64,000 bases of DNA, taken from the NCBI RefSeq assembly GCF_007565055.1, contig NC_044567.1, positions 49,624,260 through 49,688,259 of the forward strand, in the 5' to 3' direction. The translations under genes and the position numbers were made by a program. Shown in pieces: positions 32,750-44,922 of the stretch; the stretch's first letter is position 1; each line of letters opens with the position of its first letter. This DNA is from Rhinopithecus roxellana (Eukaryota > Chordata > Mammalia > Primates > Cercopithecidae). The notes under the pieces are model-generated. The model had not been told where the DNA came from and made no database searches. It was given only the letters and a program-made list of their open reading frames with translations.

Positions 32750-33240
32750 CGTAAATGAATACACAGTGAAAAGTGTTTCTCTCATCTTTCTCATAGCTTC
32801 CCTCCTCAGAGGCAACCACTGCTGCTGTTTTTCTGTAAATTTGTTTAGAAACAGTTTAGTAGTTGTTGTTTTTGCATGAATGGCATTTTTTTTCTCTAAT
32901 TAAAATGTTTATCTTGGCAAAAGTCTCATGCAAGTAGACAGAGAAAAGCTGAGTTTTTTAAGGCTGCATAGTATTCCATTTCATGGGTGATTATATAATA
33001 ATATATTTAATCAGTCCCTATTGAACATTTAGTCTTGTTACTATGAACAATGCAAGTATAAATGTAATGGTAGCTCTTTCTTTGTGCATATGTGCATGTA
33101 TATCTGAACACACATCTAGAATTCAAATTACTAGTTCAAAGGATATAAGCAATTAAAATTTATGAATTATATTGCCAAATTAGTCTCCAAAGAGACTGTA
33201 CCAATTTAAACTTCTGCTTATAACGTATGAGAGTTTCTGT
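32750..33240 (-). mobile_element. Old L1 3' fragment, antisense
   Basis: Plus-strand phrases gcttccctcctcagaggcaa, ggctgcatagtattccattt and ctatgaacaatgcaagtata are the reverse of an L1 3' end. Diverged. Confidence 0.65.
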
Positions 33241-33566
33241 TTTGTGGGTGTGGGTTTTTTAACCAACGATACTGGCCTATTTAGAAAGGACAGAGTTTTA
33301 TTTTGAAAATACACAAAACTTTGACCCCTTTCTTCACAGATGCACCTAGCTTATGCAATGTTCATTAGGTTACTTTCAATAAGGTTCAGCCCACCTTGCC
33401 AGTTCTTAGATGAGAATCTCTCCCAAGGGTAAAAGCATCTTGTTTCTGCTTCTCTTGGCAAAACTCATGGTTTCCACGTGATGGAGTCGATGAGTTTTAT
33501 CCCCTTGTTAGACTGTGTGTTCTTGAGATGGACAGGGACCATATGTTGGAAAGAGCAGGAGCTTTA

Positions 33567-33837
33567 TTTTATTTTTGTTTTTATTTTTCTAGAGACAGGG
33601 TCTCCTTCTGTCACTTAGGCTGGAGTGTGGTGGTATGACCATAGCTCCCTGTAACTTCAAACTCCTGGGCTCAAGTGGTTCTCCTGCCTCAGCCTCCCCA
33701 ATAGCTGGGACTACAGGTGCACACCACCATGCCTGGCTAACTTTTTGATTTTTCTGTAGACACAGGTTCTCTCTATGCTGTCCAGGCTGCTCTGGAGCTC
33801 CTGGCCACAAATGATCCTCCTACCTTGGCCTCCAATT
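33567..33837 (-). mobile_element. AluJ-type SINE with target duplication
   Basis: Reverse, diverged Alu. Duplication aggagcttta at 33557-33566 and 33838-33847. Confidence 0.9.
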
Positions 33838-33847
33838 AGGAGCTTTA

Positions 33848-33910
33848 GAGTCATACAGCATTGGAGCCCTGGGTTTGAACCCTGGCTCTGCCAGTTACTG
33901 ATTGTGTGCA
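33848..33910 (+). repeat. MIR fragment
   Basis: gagtcatacagcattggagc, then cctgggtttgaaccctggct and ctgccagttactgattgtgt, the tRNA-derived head and core of MIR. Confidence 0.75.
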
Positions 33911-33926
33911 TTTATAAACATCTGAG

Positions 33927-34143
33927 TAACTAGTAAGTGTCCATGTGCCAGGTACTATGTCAAGAGCACTCAAGCTGTTTTAAAATGATTTGGAAAAGGA
34001 TGCTTTGTTTTGACCTTTTGTTAACACACTGAAGCCTAGAATTGACAGCTTGGAAGAGGGCACTTAAGAAGCACCACCACAGCCTACCAGTGCAGCACTC
34101 AAGCTCTTGACATAGTTCCTGGCACATGGACACTTACTAGTTA
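33927..34143. repeat. 40-bp inverted repeat (39/40) enclosing a duplicated segment
   Basis: Left arm 33927-33966 (taactagtaagtgtccatgt onward) and right arm 34104-34143 are reverse complements with one mismatch. Just inside each arm lies a direct copy of gcactcaagct (33966-33976 and 34095-34105). The 137-bp interior is largely a copy of 34501-34605. The arms match no repeat I recognise. Confidence 0.9.
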
Positions 34144-34605
34144 CTAGAAGAATAAGACATAGTATTATTGTATTCAAAGACTTATATAAACAGACAATGC
34201 CATGCAGTAAGCACAGTGATAGAGGGTTTAAAAACTAGGCTTTTTTTTTTTTTTTTAACTTATTCCCTTCTTGTTCTCATTCCCCTCTCTCTCACTCTCA
34301 CTCTCTGTTCCAGTAAAGGTTTAAGGCAATAACAAAGATAGAAAGAATGTCATGGAAGCTTACAGAAGGATACCTAACCCAGCTTTAGGAGTGGGAGGCT
34401 TCAAAGAAGACTTCCTAAAAATTGTATTGCTTGACATTTGAATTATTTATGTGATTACATAATCTTCACATAGACAGTTCTAACCACTTCTTGGTTTACA
34501 CTGTCTTAAAAATGATTTGGAAAAGGATGCTTTGTTTTGACCTTTTCTTAACACACTGAAGCCTAGAATTGCCAGCTTGGAAGAGGGCAGCCCACCAGTG
34601 CAGCA
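33975..34605 (+). repeat. Local duplication: 33975-34097 and 34501-34605
   Basis: Both copies read aatgatttggaaaaggatgc, then tttgttttgacctttt, then aacacactgaagcctagaat and cagcttggaagagggca, and both end accagtgcagca. The first copy has about 18 extra bases (cttaagaagcaccaccac). Otherwise only a few differences occur over about 105 aligned bases, so it is fairly recent. Confidence 0.92.
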
Positions 34606-34659
34606 TATGGCATTCCCAGGCCCATCGATAGCAGAGGAAGGGGTGTACTGATTAAGAAA

Positions 34660-34840
34660 GTGGGCTCTGGGATCTGGCTGCAGCTTAGCACTGACTAGCT
34701 CTATGATTGTGTGGAAGCTGTTCAACCTCCCTGTGCCTCACTTTCTTCAACTGATATAGTACCTGTCCCTCAGAGGATTGTTACAAGAAGTGAGATACTC
34801 TGCATAAAGTGCTCAGCACACTAATTAGTACATGGTAACA
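34660..34840 (+). repeat. MIR SINE
   Basis: gtgggctctgggatctggct, aagctgttcaacctccctgt, gcctcactttcttcaactga, cagaggattgttacaagaag, gcataaagtgctcagcacac: MIR core and 3' order. Confidence 0.8.
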
Positions 34841-35409
34841 GCACAGTAATACCAAGTCCTATTTTTATTATGAGCAATAGCAGAAGTCATAAGAACGGCA
34901 GGAAATATCTTTCCTCCACTTGAGTCCCATTGTCCAGCATGCGGCATCTGTGCTATGTTTCTGTTTAACATCACAGTGAGGGTTACTTCTAGCACAGCGA
35001 ATGGTGATCCAGCTTGGCATCATGTTTAGAAAGCATTCTTCTAGCAGTTCGTGGGGACCCCTAAGGCCAAAAGCCTTCAGTAAAAATACTTAGGCTTACC
35101 ACAGGACATAAGAACTAGTTAGGGCCACTGGTGGTGGATTAAATGACTGACTTTGTGACTTCATCTTTTGGTTTTCTTCTTCTGGTGCAATATTTCTTCA
35201 TTTGGGCTGCACAAATGATAGTTAACCAGAAGATGTAGTCAGGAGATGCCTAGTTGAATTATTTAACCCTTTCTCTGCAATGGAAAAAAACTGTTTTTGA
35301 TATATACATTTTTAGGTAATGCTTGCTTTTTCAAAACACAATTCTTTTATTTATTAAGGCATGCCTAGTTTTAAACGTTACTGATGTATTTAATTGTATT
35401 TGTATCCAT

Positions 35410-36080
35410 TTGTTTATTCAATCAATCATTAGTTATTAGCACTCATGTTTCCAAGCATTGTGCTGGGAGCCACAGGCAGAAGAATAAACAGCAGACTCAT
35501 CTCCACCCTAAGGCAGGCAATGATAAGGACAGACACTAAATGGAGGTCCAGGGAGAGCCAACAGAATGTGCACTGTACTGGTGGAGGGAAGCAACAAGTG
35601 TTTGAGGAATCCAGAGCAGGGCATGTGACTACACCACAGCAGAGAGAGCATAGGGAGGGAGGTGTGAGAGGAGGGCCAGAGCGCAAGGCCTTAGGGCTTG
35701 TGGACTTTATCTAAGGGTGGAGCTTTAAGTATTGATCACATTTGCTTTTTTGAAAGCTTCCCTTTGGCTGCAGGGTATAAGGAATTGAGTGCCTGCTAAT
35801 GGACCAGTTAGGAGGCTACTACGCTGGTCCCAGAAAGGAATGACGGGTCTCTGGTTGGGATGGAGAGGGGGAGAGACAGAGAAGTAGACACGCTTTAAGA
35901 ATAGAGATAGAATCTACTGGAGAAGATAACTTACTGGGTATGAGAGGCAAGAAAGAAGGAAGTGTCAGGGTAAGTATCTCACATGAGCTACTGAGCAGAC
36001 CATGATGCTCCATTAATAAGGATAGGGACAGGAGGCAACTGTGATTCAGACAGGCTATGCAATCTGTTTGAGACACCTGA
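35410..36080 (+). repeat. Ancient mammalian interspersed repeat, second copy
   Basis: Same family as 2270-2760, extending further 3': gccttagggcttgtggactt, gaccagttaggaggctacta, gagatagaatctactggaga. Diverged; open frames on either strand here are accidental. Confidence 0.5.
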
Positions 36081-36322
36081 GAGAGATTCAAGTGAAGACG
36101 TTTCTCATGCTTCTTTCTCTCATAGTGGAATTAAACCTGATCCCCTGAACACAAAGTGAACAACACCGAGGATGGCAAACACAGAGCATCAGCAACGGAA
36201 AGGGCTAGCAGATATCCCCACCATCATGGCCGGCAAACACAGCAAGGAGAACACATACTTCACTGCCCCATTTAAAAGTGGAAAAAGATTTTAAAGAGAG
36301 AGGAGATATCTGGGTTCTATTG

Positions 36323-36324
<2 letters not shown>

Positions 36325-36352
<28 letters not shown>
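36325..36352 (-). repeat. Poly(T) run of 28
   Basis: Pure T-run following tctattgaa. No SINE or LINE body attached. Confidence 0.9.
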
Positions 36353-36355
<3 letters not shown>

Positions 36356-36558
36356 AACTGAATTCATCACATCAAGTTCCTCAGTGATTCAACCTTCCCG
36401 GTATAAGAAAATAGACACAAACACAATACCTTCCTCCCATAAAAGGTTAACTACTAAGGTCCCATGCAATTCAGTTTTTTTAAAAAAATACGATAAAGAA
36501 GCTATACAACGTCAGCACATGAATAAATCACAACAGCATTATTTAACTATGAAGTGCT

Positions 36559-36953
36559 TGTAAGATTCTCCCCAGGGCCTGAAAGCTTAAGGAGATGAAT
36601 AACTCCTCCCTTCTCAGGCCCAGTCCCAAGGTGCAACTTGGGCCAGCAGCTTGGGCCAGCAGCTTGCGCCAGCAAGACGGCAGAAGCAGGAAGAGAGCCT
36701 GCGGAAGACATCCACTCCTGAAGATTTACAAAGAGGCCACCTGGGTACAACGTAGCAGTTACGTCAGACTACAACACTTCCTGTTTACAGGAGACTATAA
36801 AACCTTTGCCCCATCCTCACTTGGTGCTGACGCCATTTTAGGCCTCAGCCCGCCTGCACCCAGGCGCTCATTAAAACAGCATGTTGCTTCATACCATCTC
36901 ATGTTGTCTGTTAGCACGCTCTCGGGGTTCAAACTGATACAAGAACCTTAACA
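36559..36953 (+). mobile_element. Solo LTR of an ERV1-type endogenous retrovirus
   Basis: A 395-bp element bounded by TG...CA (tgtaagattctcc ... accttaaca) with an exact 5-bp target duplication gtgct (36554-36558 and 36954-36958). It has a TATA-like box (actataaaacc, 36794-36804) and a poly(A)-type signal attaaa (36870-36875) 75 bp later, spaced as in an LTR U3-R. Three tandem 13-bp units of cttgggccagcag type (36637-36675) sit where an LTR enhancer would. No internal viral sequence is next to it, so it is a recombined single LTR, antisense to MYO1D. Exact subfamily unknown. Confidence 0.85.
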
Positions 36954-37360
36954 GTGCTGAGTATCCAATAATGACAGGCACAGATTTAAACCAAAACATA
37001 AGAATGAAAATAACCTATTAATAATGACACTGATATTCTCTTTCAACCAACAATAAACATAATTTTTCCAACATGGGGCTCAATATTTATATATTTATTC
37101 CTTTTCATCCATTCCATTTAGAAATGATTTCCCATTATGGTAACATTTGGCTACTTGGCATGCCTAGGGAAGTAGTTAGCTGCATTTTACCTTAACTGGG
37201 GAGTTAGCTTATTTATAAATCAACACTGCTCAGGAAAATGAAGGATACCTGGTCCTGATATAGAAAACTCTTTAGTAGGAATTCACAATTATATGAATTG
37301 ATAACAATTATGTATTTTAAATAATACTAAAAACCATCTGAATTACAGTATTAAACACAC

Positions 37361-37656
37361 TTTTTTTTTTTTTTTTGAGACAGGGTCTCACGGTGTTGTC
37401 TGGGCTTCAGAGCAGTGGCATGATCGCAGCTCACTACCTCTGCCTCATGAGCTCAAGTGATCCTCCCACCTCAGTTTCCTGAGTAGCTGGGACTACAGGC
37501 GTGGGCCACCACATCCAGCTAATTTTTGTATTTCTTGTAGAGATGGGGTTTTTGCCATGTTGCCCAAGCTGTTCTCGAACTCCTAAGCTCAAGCAATCCG
37601 CTGGCCTCAGCCTTCCAAAGTGTTGGGATTACAGGTGTGAGCCACCATGCCCAGCC
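37361..37656 (-). mobile_element. AluJ-type SINE
   Basis: Reverse, diverged Alu. Near-duplication aaacacactttt (37353-37364) and aaacatactttt (37657-37668). Confidence 0.88.
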
Positions 37657-37910
37657 AAACATACTTTTAAAAAACAAATCACACAGATGGCTGAGGACTT
37701 TAACTAAATAGAATAAACTTAAGATTTTCATCCCTTCCCACCGTCAAATTTATACTGGTAGGAAGCCTCTCTACCTTACACGGTACTGAGGTATTTCACT
37801 CCATGGGAGGGGTCTCTGGATGACAGAAACCTAAACAGTTATCCTGTCACTTTTAAATAACTATGCCTAATTCAGAAAATGACGGAAAACCTAGTCAGTA
37901 CACTGCATCA

Positions 37911-38207
37911 TTTTTTTTTTTTTTTTTTGAGACGGAGTCTCGTTCTGTCACCACGCTGGAGTGTAGTGGCACGATCTCAGCTCACTGCAATCTCTGCCTC
38001 CCGGGTTCAAGCAATTCCCCTGCCTCAGCCTCCCAAGTAGCTGGGATTACAGGTGCCTGCCACCACGCCCGGCTAATTTTTTGTATTTTAGTAGAGACGG
38101 GGTTTCACCATGTTGGCCAAGATGGTCTTGATCTCCTGACCTCGTGAACTGCCCGCCTCGGCCTCCCAAAGTGCTCAGATTACAGGCATGAGCCACCGCG
38201 CCTGGCC
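37911..38207 (-). mobile_element. AluS-type SINE with target duplication
   Basis: Reverse Alu with a T20 head. Exact duplication cactgcatca (37901-37910 and 38208-38217). Confidence 0.93.
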
Positions 38208-38357
38208 CACTGCATCACTTTTTTAAAAATGTAGTTCCTTATCCCACTTTTCATGACGTGTGAAGACTCTGATGTATTTAAGGAAAGGTCTTCCCAGGTG
38301 TTAGTAAAAAACCTCAGGTACCTAGACAGGCAGCTTTTGGGCACAGGCTGGGTGGCA

Positions 38358-38658
38358 CAGTAGTCCCTCTTATCCAAAGTTTCGCTTTTCGTGGTTTCAG
38401 TTACCTTTGGTCAACCATGGTCCAAAAACATAAAGATATTTCGAGAGAAAGATCACATTCATGTAACTTTTGCTACAGTTTATTAATTGTTCTATTATTA
38501 TTGCTGTTAATCTCTTACTGTGCCAAAATTATAAATTAAATGTCATCACATCTACGTACATATAGGAAAAAAAGTATATATAGTGTTCAGTATAGGTGGT
38601 CTCAGGCATCCACTAGATGTCTTGGAGCGGATCCCTCAAAGATGAGGAGCTATTGCAG
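38358..38658 (+). mobile_element. MER2-like Tigger (pogo) MITE
   Basis: Starts cagtagtccctcttatccaa and continues cttttcgtggtttcagttac and ggtcaaccatggtccaaaaa. It ends caggcatccactagatgtct and gaggagctattgcag, the partial inverse of its start. This is the MER2 non-autonomous layout; there is no transposase frame. Confidence 0.8.
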
Positions 38659-41206
38659 TCGTGACAAGAGACACTGAAGACTTTCACAGGTGGTTAAAAT
38701 CAAGTCCACGGATTACTTTCATTTCAGTTTGCTGTCACAAAACTTTTTTAAGTTCAATAAACAGATTCACTCTAATCTAATATTTATTATGCATCAACTC
38801 TGTGCCTAGAATTATTTTAGATTTTTTCCACGTATGTTGCTAACTATACATTTACTAAATATTAATAGAAAATCTTCTAAACAGATAAGAAAGAAATACA
38901 TTTATGCCAATCATTTAACCATCATCTCGACTTGGAGAAACACGAATTACAAAGCAAAGCTTTCACTGACCTGGGAAGGAGATCGACTTCTACTACAGAA
39001 TGGATTGCATGAATAGAAAAACTGGAAAGCTTCCCAGACGCTCCTAAAGTTATTGTTTGGCTACTGTTTCTGTTGGAGTGAATTAATAGCCAACACGGAA
39101 CTGAGCAAAGTATTTTAAAATCAGCCAAAATATTTATTGAATGAATGAAGGGCCAGACACCTTGTCCGCCGGCTCTCCTTGGCTTTCCTCATCAGAAGTC
39201 TGTAACATCCGTAAGGCTGCATTTCTTCGTGGAAAGCTTTTAATACTTCCTATATTCTGCACTATCCTTATACTTCCTATATCTGGCACTTTCTTTTAGC
39301 TTAAGTTTATCTTTTTTTAAAGAATAATCTTCCTTGTGTCTAAGGTAGAGTAAGTGGTTACTTCCCTTCCCCTGTCCACAGTTAAGGAGGCTTAATCACT
39401 GCTTCAACATTGGGAGTGTCTGGAGGCACATGGAACTTCTACAGAGCTAATCTGGTAATACTGTAACTCTTTTGATGCCAACAGCCCCTAAATGGAAGCT
39501 AAGAATGCGAGATGGCATCCAAAAGTGAAATATCAAAAGCTGCTCACTGGGGCCATCAATGATATCTGTTCATTTTGGGACACAGTGATTATGGTAAGAG
39601 AAAGGGAGCTGAATTTGGAAGGGTGTAAAGAAGACCTAAAGTAGGTGAAAGACATCAGCTATTGACACTCAGCAAAGAGTTTTCATCTTTAAATAATGGT
39701 TGAGATATGGCATTTTACAGCTTTCTTCCTAGATTATAATCAAGACACTGTGAGCCAGGTTTCTTTTTATTTATACTTATTTCCAGTACACTGCTGTGGG
39801 ACTCAACAAAGTTTTTAGTAAGGTAAGAGGGAACTGGAACCACTAAGAGATTTATTACTAAAATTTGTAAGTATTAAATGAGTCCATATTCAGATATACA
39901 AATCAATACACGCTAAAGACAAACATGATTTGAATAATCTACTACTTTGCTTTATCCAGTCAATCCTTTTCCACTTGTGAAAATAACCAAGTATTTTCTA
40001 TACTCAGGAATACCAGACATCAGGAAGTGAACTAAGAGAATAAGAATGCAGTGGCAAAGAAAAGAGTCAAAAACTAAAAACAGATCGAATATATCAGGAA
40101 ATGGAAAAAACAAATAATTTTCCCTATTTTTTTAGTTCCTCTAGCAGAAATTAAATCTCTTTTATTGCTAGATCTAACTGAGAAAGAAATTTGTGTAGGT
40201 AGATTGGTTGCCAATTTAAGACAAATACTATAATATTTTTTAAGTATCATCCCAACCATGACTGCATTCTGAGCTTCATAAGCCATTAAGAAAATCTTTA
40301 GTTGTTCTAAAAAAAATAGCTGTCCTCAATCTCTTCAATAAATGGTGTTAGGAAAACTGGATATCCATATACAGAAGAATGAAAATATAACTTTATCTCC
40401 CCTCTTAAAGAAGAATCAATTAAAAATGGATTAAAGGCTTAAACATAAAACCTGAACCTATAAAGCTACCAGAAGAAAACACAGGGGAAAAGCTCAATGA
40501 CATTGGTCTGGGCAGTGATTTCTTGGATATAACCTTAAAAGCAAAGGCAAAAAAGAGCAAAACCAGACAAATGGGAATCCATCAAACTAAAAAGCTTCTG
40601 CACCGCAAAGGAAACAATTATTAAAGAGACCGTCTACAGACTGGGAGAACATACCTGCAAATTGTACTTTGGAAAGGGGCTAATATCCATAATATACAAG
40701 AAACTCGAACTACTCAGTAATAAGAAAACAAATAAACTATTTATTTAAAAATGGGCAAAGGACTTGAATAGATATTTCTCAAAAGAAAACATACAAGTGA
40801 CCAACACATATGAAAAGCTGCTCATCTCTAATAATAAGACAAATGTAAATTAAAATCACAATGAGATATCACCTCATACCTGTTAGACTGGTTATTATCA
40901 AAAAAATGAGATAAGAAGTGTTAGAGATGATGTGGAGAAAAGGGAACCCTTGTACACTGTAGGTGGTATTATAAATTATACAGCCATTTTGGAAGACAGT
41001 ATAAATATAAAGTTCTTCAAAAAACTGAAAACAGAATTACCTTACGATCCAGCAGTCCCACTACTGGATATATACATACCCAAAGGAATTAAAATCACTA
41101 TGTCAAAGATAAGTCTGCACTCTCAATCACTGCACCATTATTTACAATAGCCAAGATATAGAAACAATCTAAGTTTCCATCAACAGAGGAATAGATTTTT
41201 TAAATG

Positions 41207-41208
<2 letters not shown>

Positions 41209-41237
<29 letters not shown>
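41209..41237. repeat. (AT)n microsatellite
   Basis: About 14 AT units inside the L1 3' region. Confidence 0.9.
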
Positions 41238-41242
<5 letters not shown>

Positions 41243-41587
41243 GAAAAACTATTTAGCTTTTATTTAAAAAAAAAAAAAGGAAATTCTGACATTTTTGACA
41301 ACATGGATGAACCTAGAGGACATTATGCTAAGTAGAATAATCCAGGCACAGAGAGACAAATACCACATGACCACACTTACATGTGGAATCTAAAAAAGTC
41401 GAACTTAGTAGAAGTAACGAGTAGATGGTGGCTACCAGAGGCTGGAGACCAGGGGAGGACTGGATGGGGAACTGGGAGATGCTGGCCAACATGTACAAAG
41501 TTTCAGTTAGAGAGGAGGAAAAAGTCACAGCAGGGTGACTACAGTTAATAATAATGTATTGTATATTTCAAAATAGCTAAAGGAGAG

Positions 41588-41758
41588 GTTTTTGTTTTTG
41601 TTTTTCCAGAGACAAGGTCCCACTCTGTTGCCCAGGCAGGAGTGCAGTGGCGTAATCATAGCTCACTATAGCTTCAAACCCCTGGGCTTGAGCAATCCTC
41701 CCACCTCAGCCTCCTGAGTAGCTAGGACTACAGGTGCATGCCACAACACCAGCTAATC
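41588..41758 (-). mobile_element. Alu left-arm monomer (FLAM-like) in L1
   Basis: Reverse single arm (agagacaaggtcccactctg to tgccacaacaccagctaat). L1 sequence resumes after it (acatttttaactgtccttat). Confidence 0.8.
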
Positions 41759-42212
41759 TAAAATAGACATTTTTAACTGTCCTTATCACAAAGAAATGAT
41801 AAATATTTGAGGTGACAGATATGCTAATTACCCTGATTTGACCAGTCGACAATGTATACATGTATCAAACATCACACTGTACCCCATAAATATAATTATT
41901 TGCAAATTAAATTAACAAAACTTAAGAAAAAAAGGAAAGTGGCTGTCCTCTAGTTCAATCTTGCTCATTTAAGCAGTAAACAGTCTAAGTGTCTATGAAC
42001 ATGACATTTCAAAAAAGTGAAAGAAAAACTAAGCCTATTTATAAATAATATTATTTGCAAATCTTTACTTAAGTCTCACATCTTCTGTGAATAAGATTTG
42101 AAACTAAACAATGTGATTGAATAACTAAAACTACTAATATTCTTATTTTAAAATTTCAGGAAATACTTTGTCTCAAGATTTTGCTTATAATTCGTCTAAG
42201 TTTAAAAAGTCA

Positions 42213-42375
42213 AGGGTTTGGCCAGCGTGGCCAGTACATTTGGCCGAGACAGGGCTGAGGATTCGGCTAGATCACTGGGCTGGTGGTGCGGCCAGGGTAA
42301 GGATTCCACCGGTGCAGCTGGGTTGTCCAGCAGGGGAGGGGTCTAGGAAGTGGCCTGCATGGCAGGGAGAGTAGA
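42213..42375 (+). other. GC- and CpG-enriched patch of unknown origin
   Basis: About 160 bp with several CpGs and repeated ggccag/cagggg words (tttggccagcgtggccagta, tggtggtgcggccagggtaa) inside very AT-rich intron. An open frame crosses it (42168-42374) but the composition explains that. No family recognised. Confidence 0.5.
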
Positions 42376-42737
42376 AATTGGTGACAAACAGGAAGACTGA
42401 GAAAATAAGTATGTATGTTGAGGATAATGGGAGCCCAGGTTTCTCCCTATCACACAAAGAAACTACAAATATGAAAGAGGGAAGGTTAAAATAAACCCCA
42501 TGGTGTTAGATTGAAATGGTAAATATCAATATACCTATCAATAAATAGACAAAGAAACAGATGTAGACATACGTGTGTGTGCATTCCCCAGTCCCTTTAC
42601 TAGCTCTGTTTGCTTAGAAAGTGTAAGAGCAATGACACACCAATGGCAACAACTGTGTCTACCACCCAGTTCTTGATTTCTAAATGTTATACTAAAGGAA
42701 ACGGCTGATTCCATAATGGGGACACAGAACATACAAG

Positions 42738-42860
42738 ATGAACCTGGACTATCCTTGTGAGCCAGAAAATAAGGAAGTTATCATGGAATGACAGACATGT
42801 CCAAACGATACTGCAACCAGCTGAAAGGGACCTCCACTATCCAAATCTGGGATAGTTTAT
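42738..42860 (+). repeat. Unnamed dispersed repeat, copy 2
   Basis: Partner of 31340-31470: gatgaacctggactatcctt, tgtgagccagaaaataagga, then ccaaatctgggatag. Confidence 0.4.
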
Positions 42861-43579
42861 TGTGGAAAATAAGGATAATCAATTCAGTTGTTGACTACCT
42901 GTTCTCAGTCTTGGCTGTGTGGACTACAGCTTCTACCCTGACCAGCCTTCTAGGAGACACATACCACTAATTATAAGAGAGATCAGACCAATGGGAATGA
43001 ACTGGCACAAATTCATCACCACAAATGAACAAACAGCTCACATCTGTGCTCTTCTGACAGTATGATCACTTGTTTAAAGTATCTAATATGTAGATGCCTA
43101 CACATCACCACATATGTATATATTTTGCTAATAAGCTTCCTCTTTGGACACAGAGAAGCAACACATTTATTTATGCTTTGAGTACTTTATTTTGTCAAGG
43201 TACGAACAGTTTGGATGCAGAGACAAATTGATTCCACTGTTATGCATTAAAAAATATTTGTTCTAAGTTTTTATTTTTAATATCAGCTAAAGAAAAAAAT
43301 GTTTTTTCTGGGAAATAACTTGTAAAACATGGTATCAATTAAGTTGGTCTTAAATTTTCCCTTTCTCAAATCCTGACTAATCTGACAAAGATTAATCACT
43401 TAGGGAAGAAAAATATTTTTCACTGTTAAAAATCTGTGGTTAAGAGTTAGTTTGACTTTTAAAATAATTTTCATATTGAAACAATTTCAAACTTAAAAGT
43501 TGTAAGAAAACCATTAAAAACTCCTAAATTTCGTTCAGATGATTGCCCAATTGTTAATGTTTTCAAATCTGTCTTATTC

Positions 43580-43640
43580 TTACATATACATATATGTGTG
43601 TATGTATATCTATAACACATATATACATACATACCTATTT
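43580..43640. repeat. TA/TG/CA-rich microsatellite with hairpin potential
   Basis: tacatatacatatatgtgtg followed by gtatgtatat and, a few bases later, atatacatac, its exact reverse complement. Confidence 0.7.
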
Positions 43641-44588
43641 CACTTGTTTATACAGATTATAATAATCTATTTCTGTGATCAACCAGCTAAATAAACACAG
43701 AATGGTATATGATTTTGTTCTTCAAATGATGCTTAATCAAATTAGGAAAGGTATCTGCTGGTCTGAAAAAGCTGGAGGTTTTGTTTTGTTGTGGTTTTAG
43801 ATTTGGTGGCCAAATCACACTATTATACACTAGTCCGCTAGCCAAACTGTTCATGGAAGTAAGACAGGCAAAGATAAGTGGAACAGAAAGGAAGTAAGTC
43901 AAACAGGGCATGGTGGGGGCTGTGAGAAGCACGAGCCCTGTATAAAGTGAGCAGCTGTTAACTCTAGCAGATGGTTCCCATTCTGAAATGTGAACCAACT
44001 TGTGCCAGAACTTCCAATTTTTCAAGAGAAGCTGGAAATACGTATTTTAAAAGGATGTTATCCTATTTTAAAATGAAACTAATGTTTACAAATTATGAAA
44101 CTGGTTTGGGGAAAAATTATCTATAGCTTATATACATTGCACTACCAGCTGACAGGTGTAATAATCGTTCCAGTTAATATCTGGTCATGACTAATCTAAA
44201 AGTTCTAACTAACACCATAAATAGGCAATACACACTTTGCAAAACAATGGGAAAAAAAATGACCCTAACCCCAAGGATCCTGCAGTCAATTCTCTTGCAA
44301 AGGAAGTGATGCAATATAAACTTCACTCTTGCTGGCAAGGATTGATTCCATATTACAAAACAACATCTGCAAAGCAGAGCTTTTAAAGGAATCTTACAGA
44401 GTAGTGCCACTTATAAAGAATCTACTCCAAACACAGTAATTACCAGGAAATTTGTAATGATTCAAGAGAACAAAGACTTTTGTTTTTCAATTTTTAAAAT
44501 TGTTTTAAAAAAGAACACAAGCAGGGAAGTTCCCTTTGCATTTAAAGGCTGAATGGAAGATTTATCTAGTAATATTAGCATTTATATG

Positions 44589-44922
44589 CAGTCATCCCTT
44601 GAAACCAGTGGAGGATTGGTTCCAGGACCCCCTGTGGATAGCAGAATTCTTGGATGCTCTAGTTCCTGACATAAAATGGCATAGTATTTGCATATAACCT
44701 ATGCACATCCTCCTGTATACTTTAAATCATCTCCAGATACTTATAACACCCAATGCAATGCAAACACGATGTAAACAGTTGCTATACCATATTTTGGGGG
44801 AATCATGACCCAAAAAAGTCTGCACATGTTCAGTACAGATGCAGATTTCCAAATAATTTCTATTAGCAGTTGGTCGAATCCACAGATGCAGAACACATAG
44901 ATACAGAGGGCTCTAATAGTAT
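44589..44922 (+). mobile_element. Tigger/pogo-type DNA transposon fragment (MITE)
   Basis: Starts cagtcatcccttgaaaccag and continues ggattggttccaggaccccc and catagtatttgcatataacc. It ends cgaatccacagatgcagaac ... cagagggctctaatag. Common mammalian pogo-derived MITE; the exact MER number is uncertain. Confidence 0.7.

Larger units (their letters stand above)
40313..41945 (+). mobile_element. 5'-truncated L1, ORF2 3' end and 3' UTR
   Basis: Plus-strand L1 starting near cctcaatctcttcaataaat, through the end of ORF2 (catcaaactaaaaagcttct, ttggaagacagtataaatat) and the 3' end (gacattatgctaagtagaat; aatgtatacatgtatcaaac) to an A-rich tail near 41940. Many stops. An AT microsatellite (41209-41237) and an Alu arm (41588-41758) interrupt it. 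Confidence 0.9.

Noticed and set aside
33848..33910. tRNA-like sequence (gggtttgaaccctggct, B-box-like)
   Set aside because: This is the tRNA-derived head of a MIR SINE. No full cloverleaf can be formed.
40932..41150. 72-residue frame resembling L1 ORF2 C-terminal sequence
   Set aside because: It is part of the truncated plus-strand L1 with stops on both sides, so it is not a gene.
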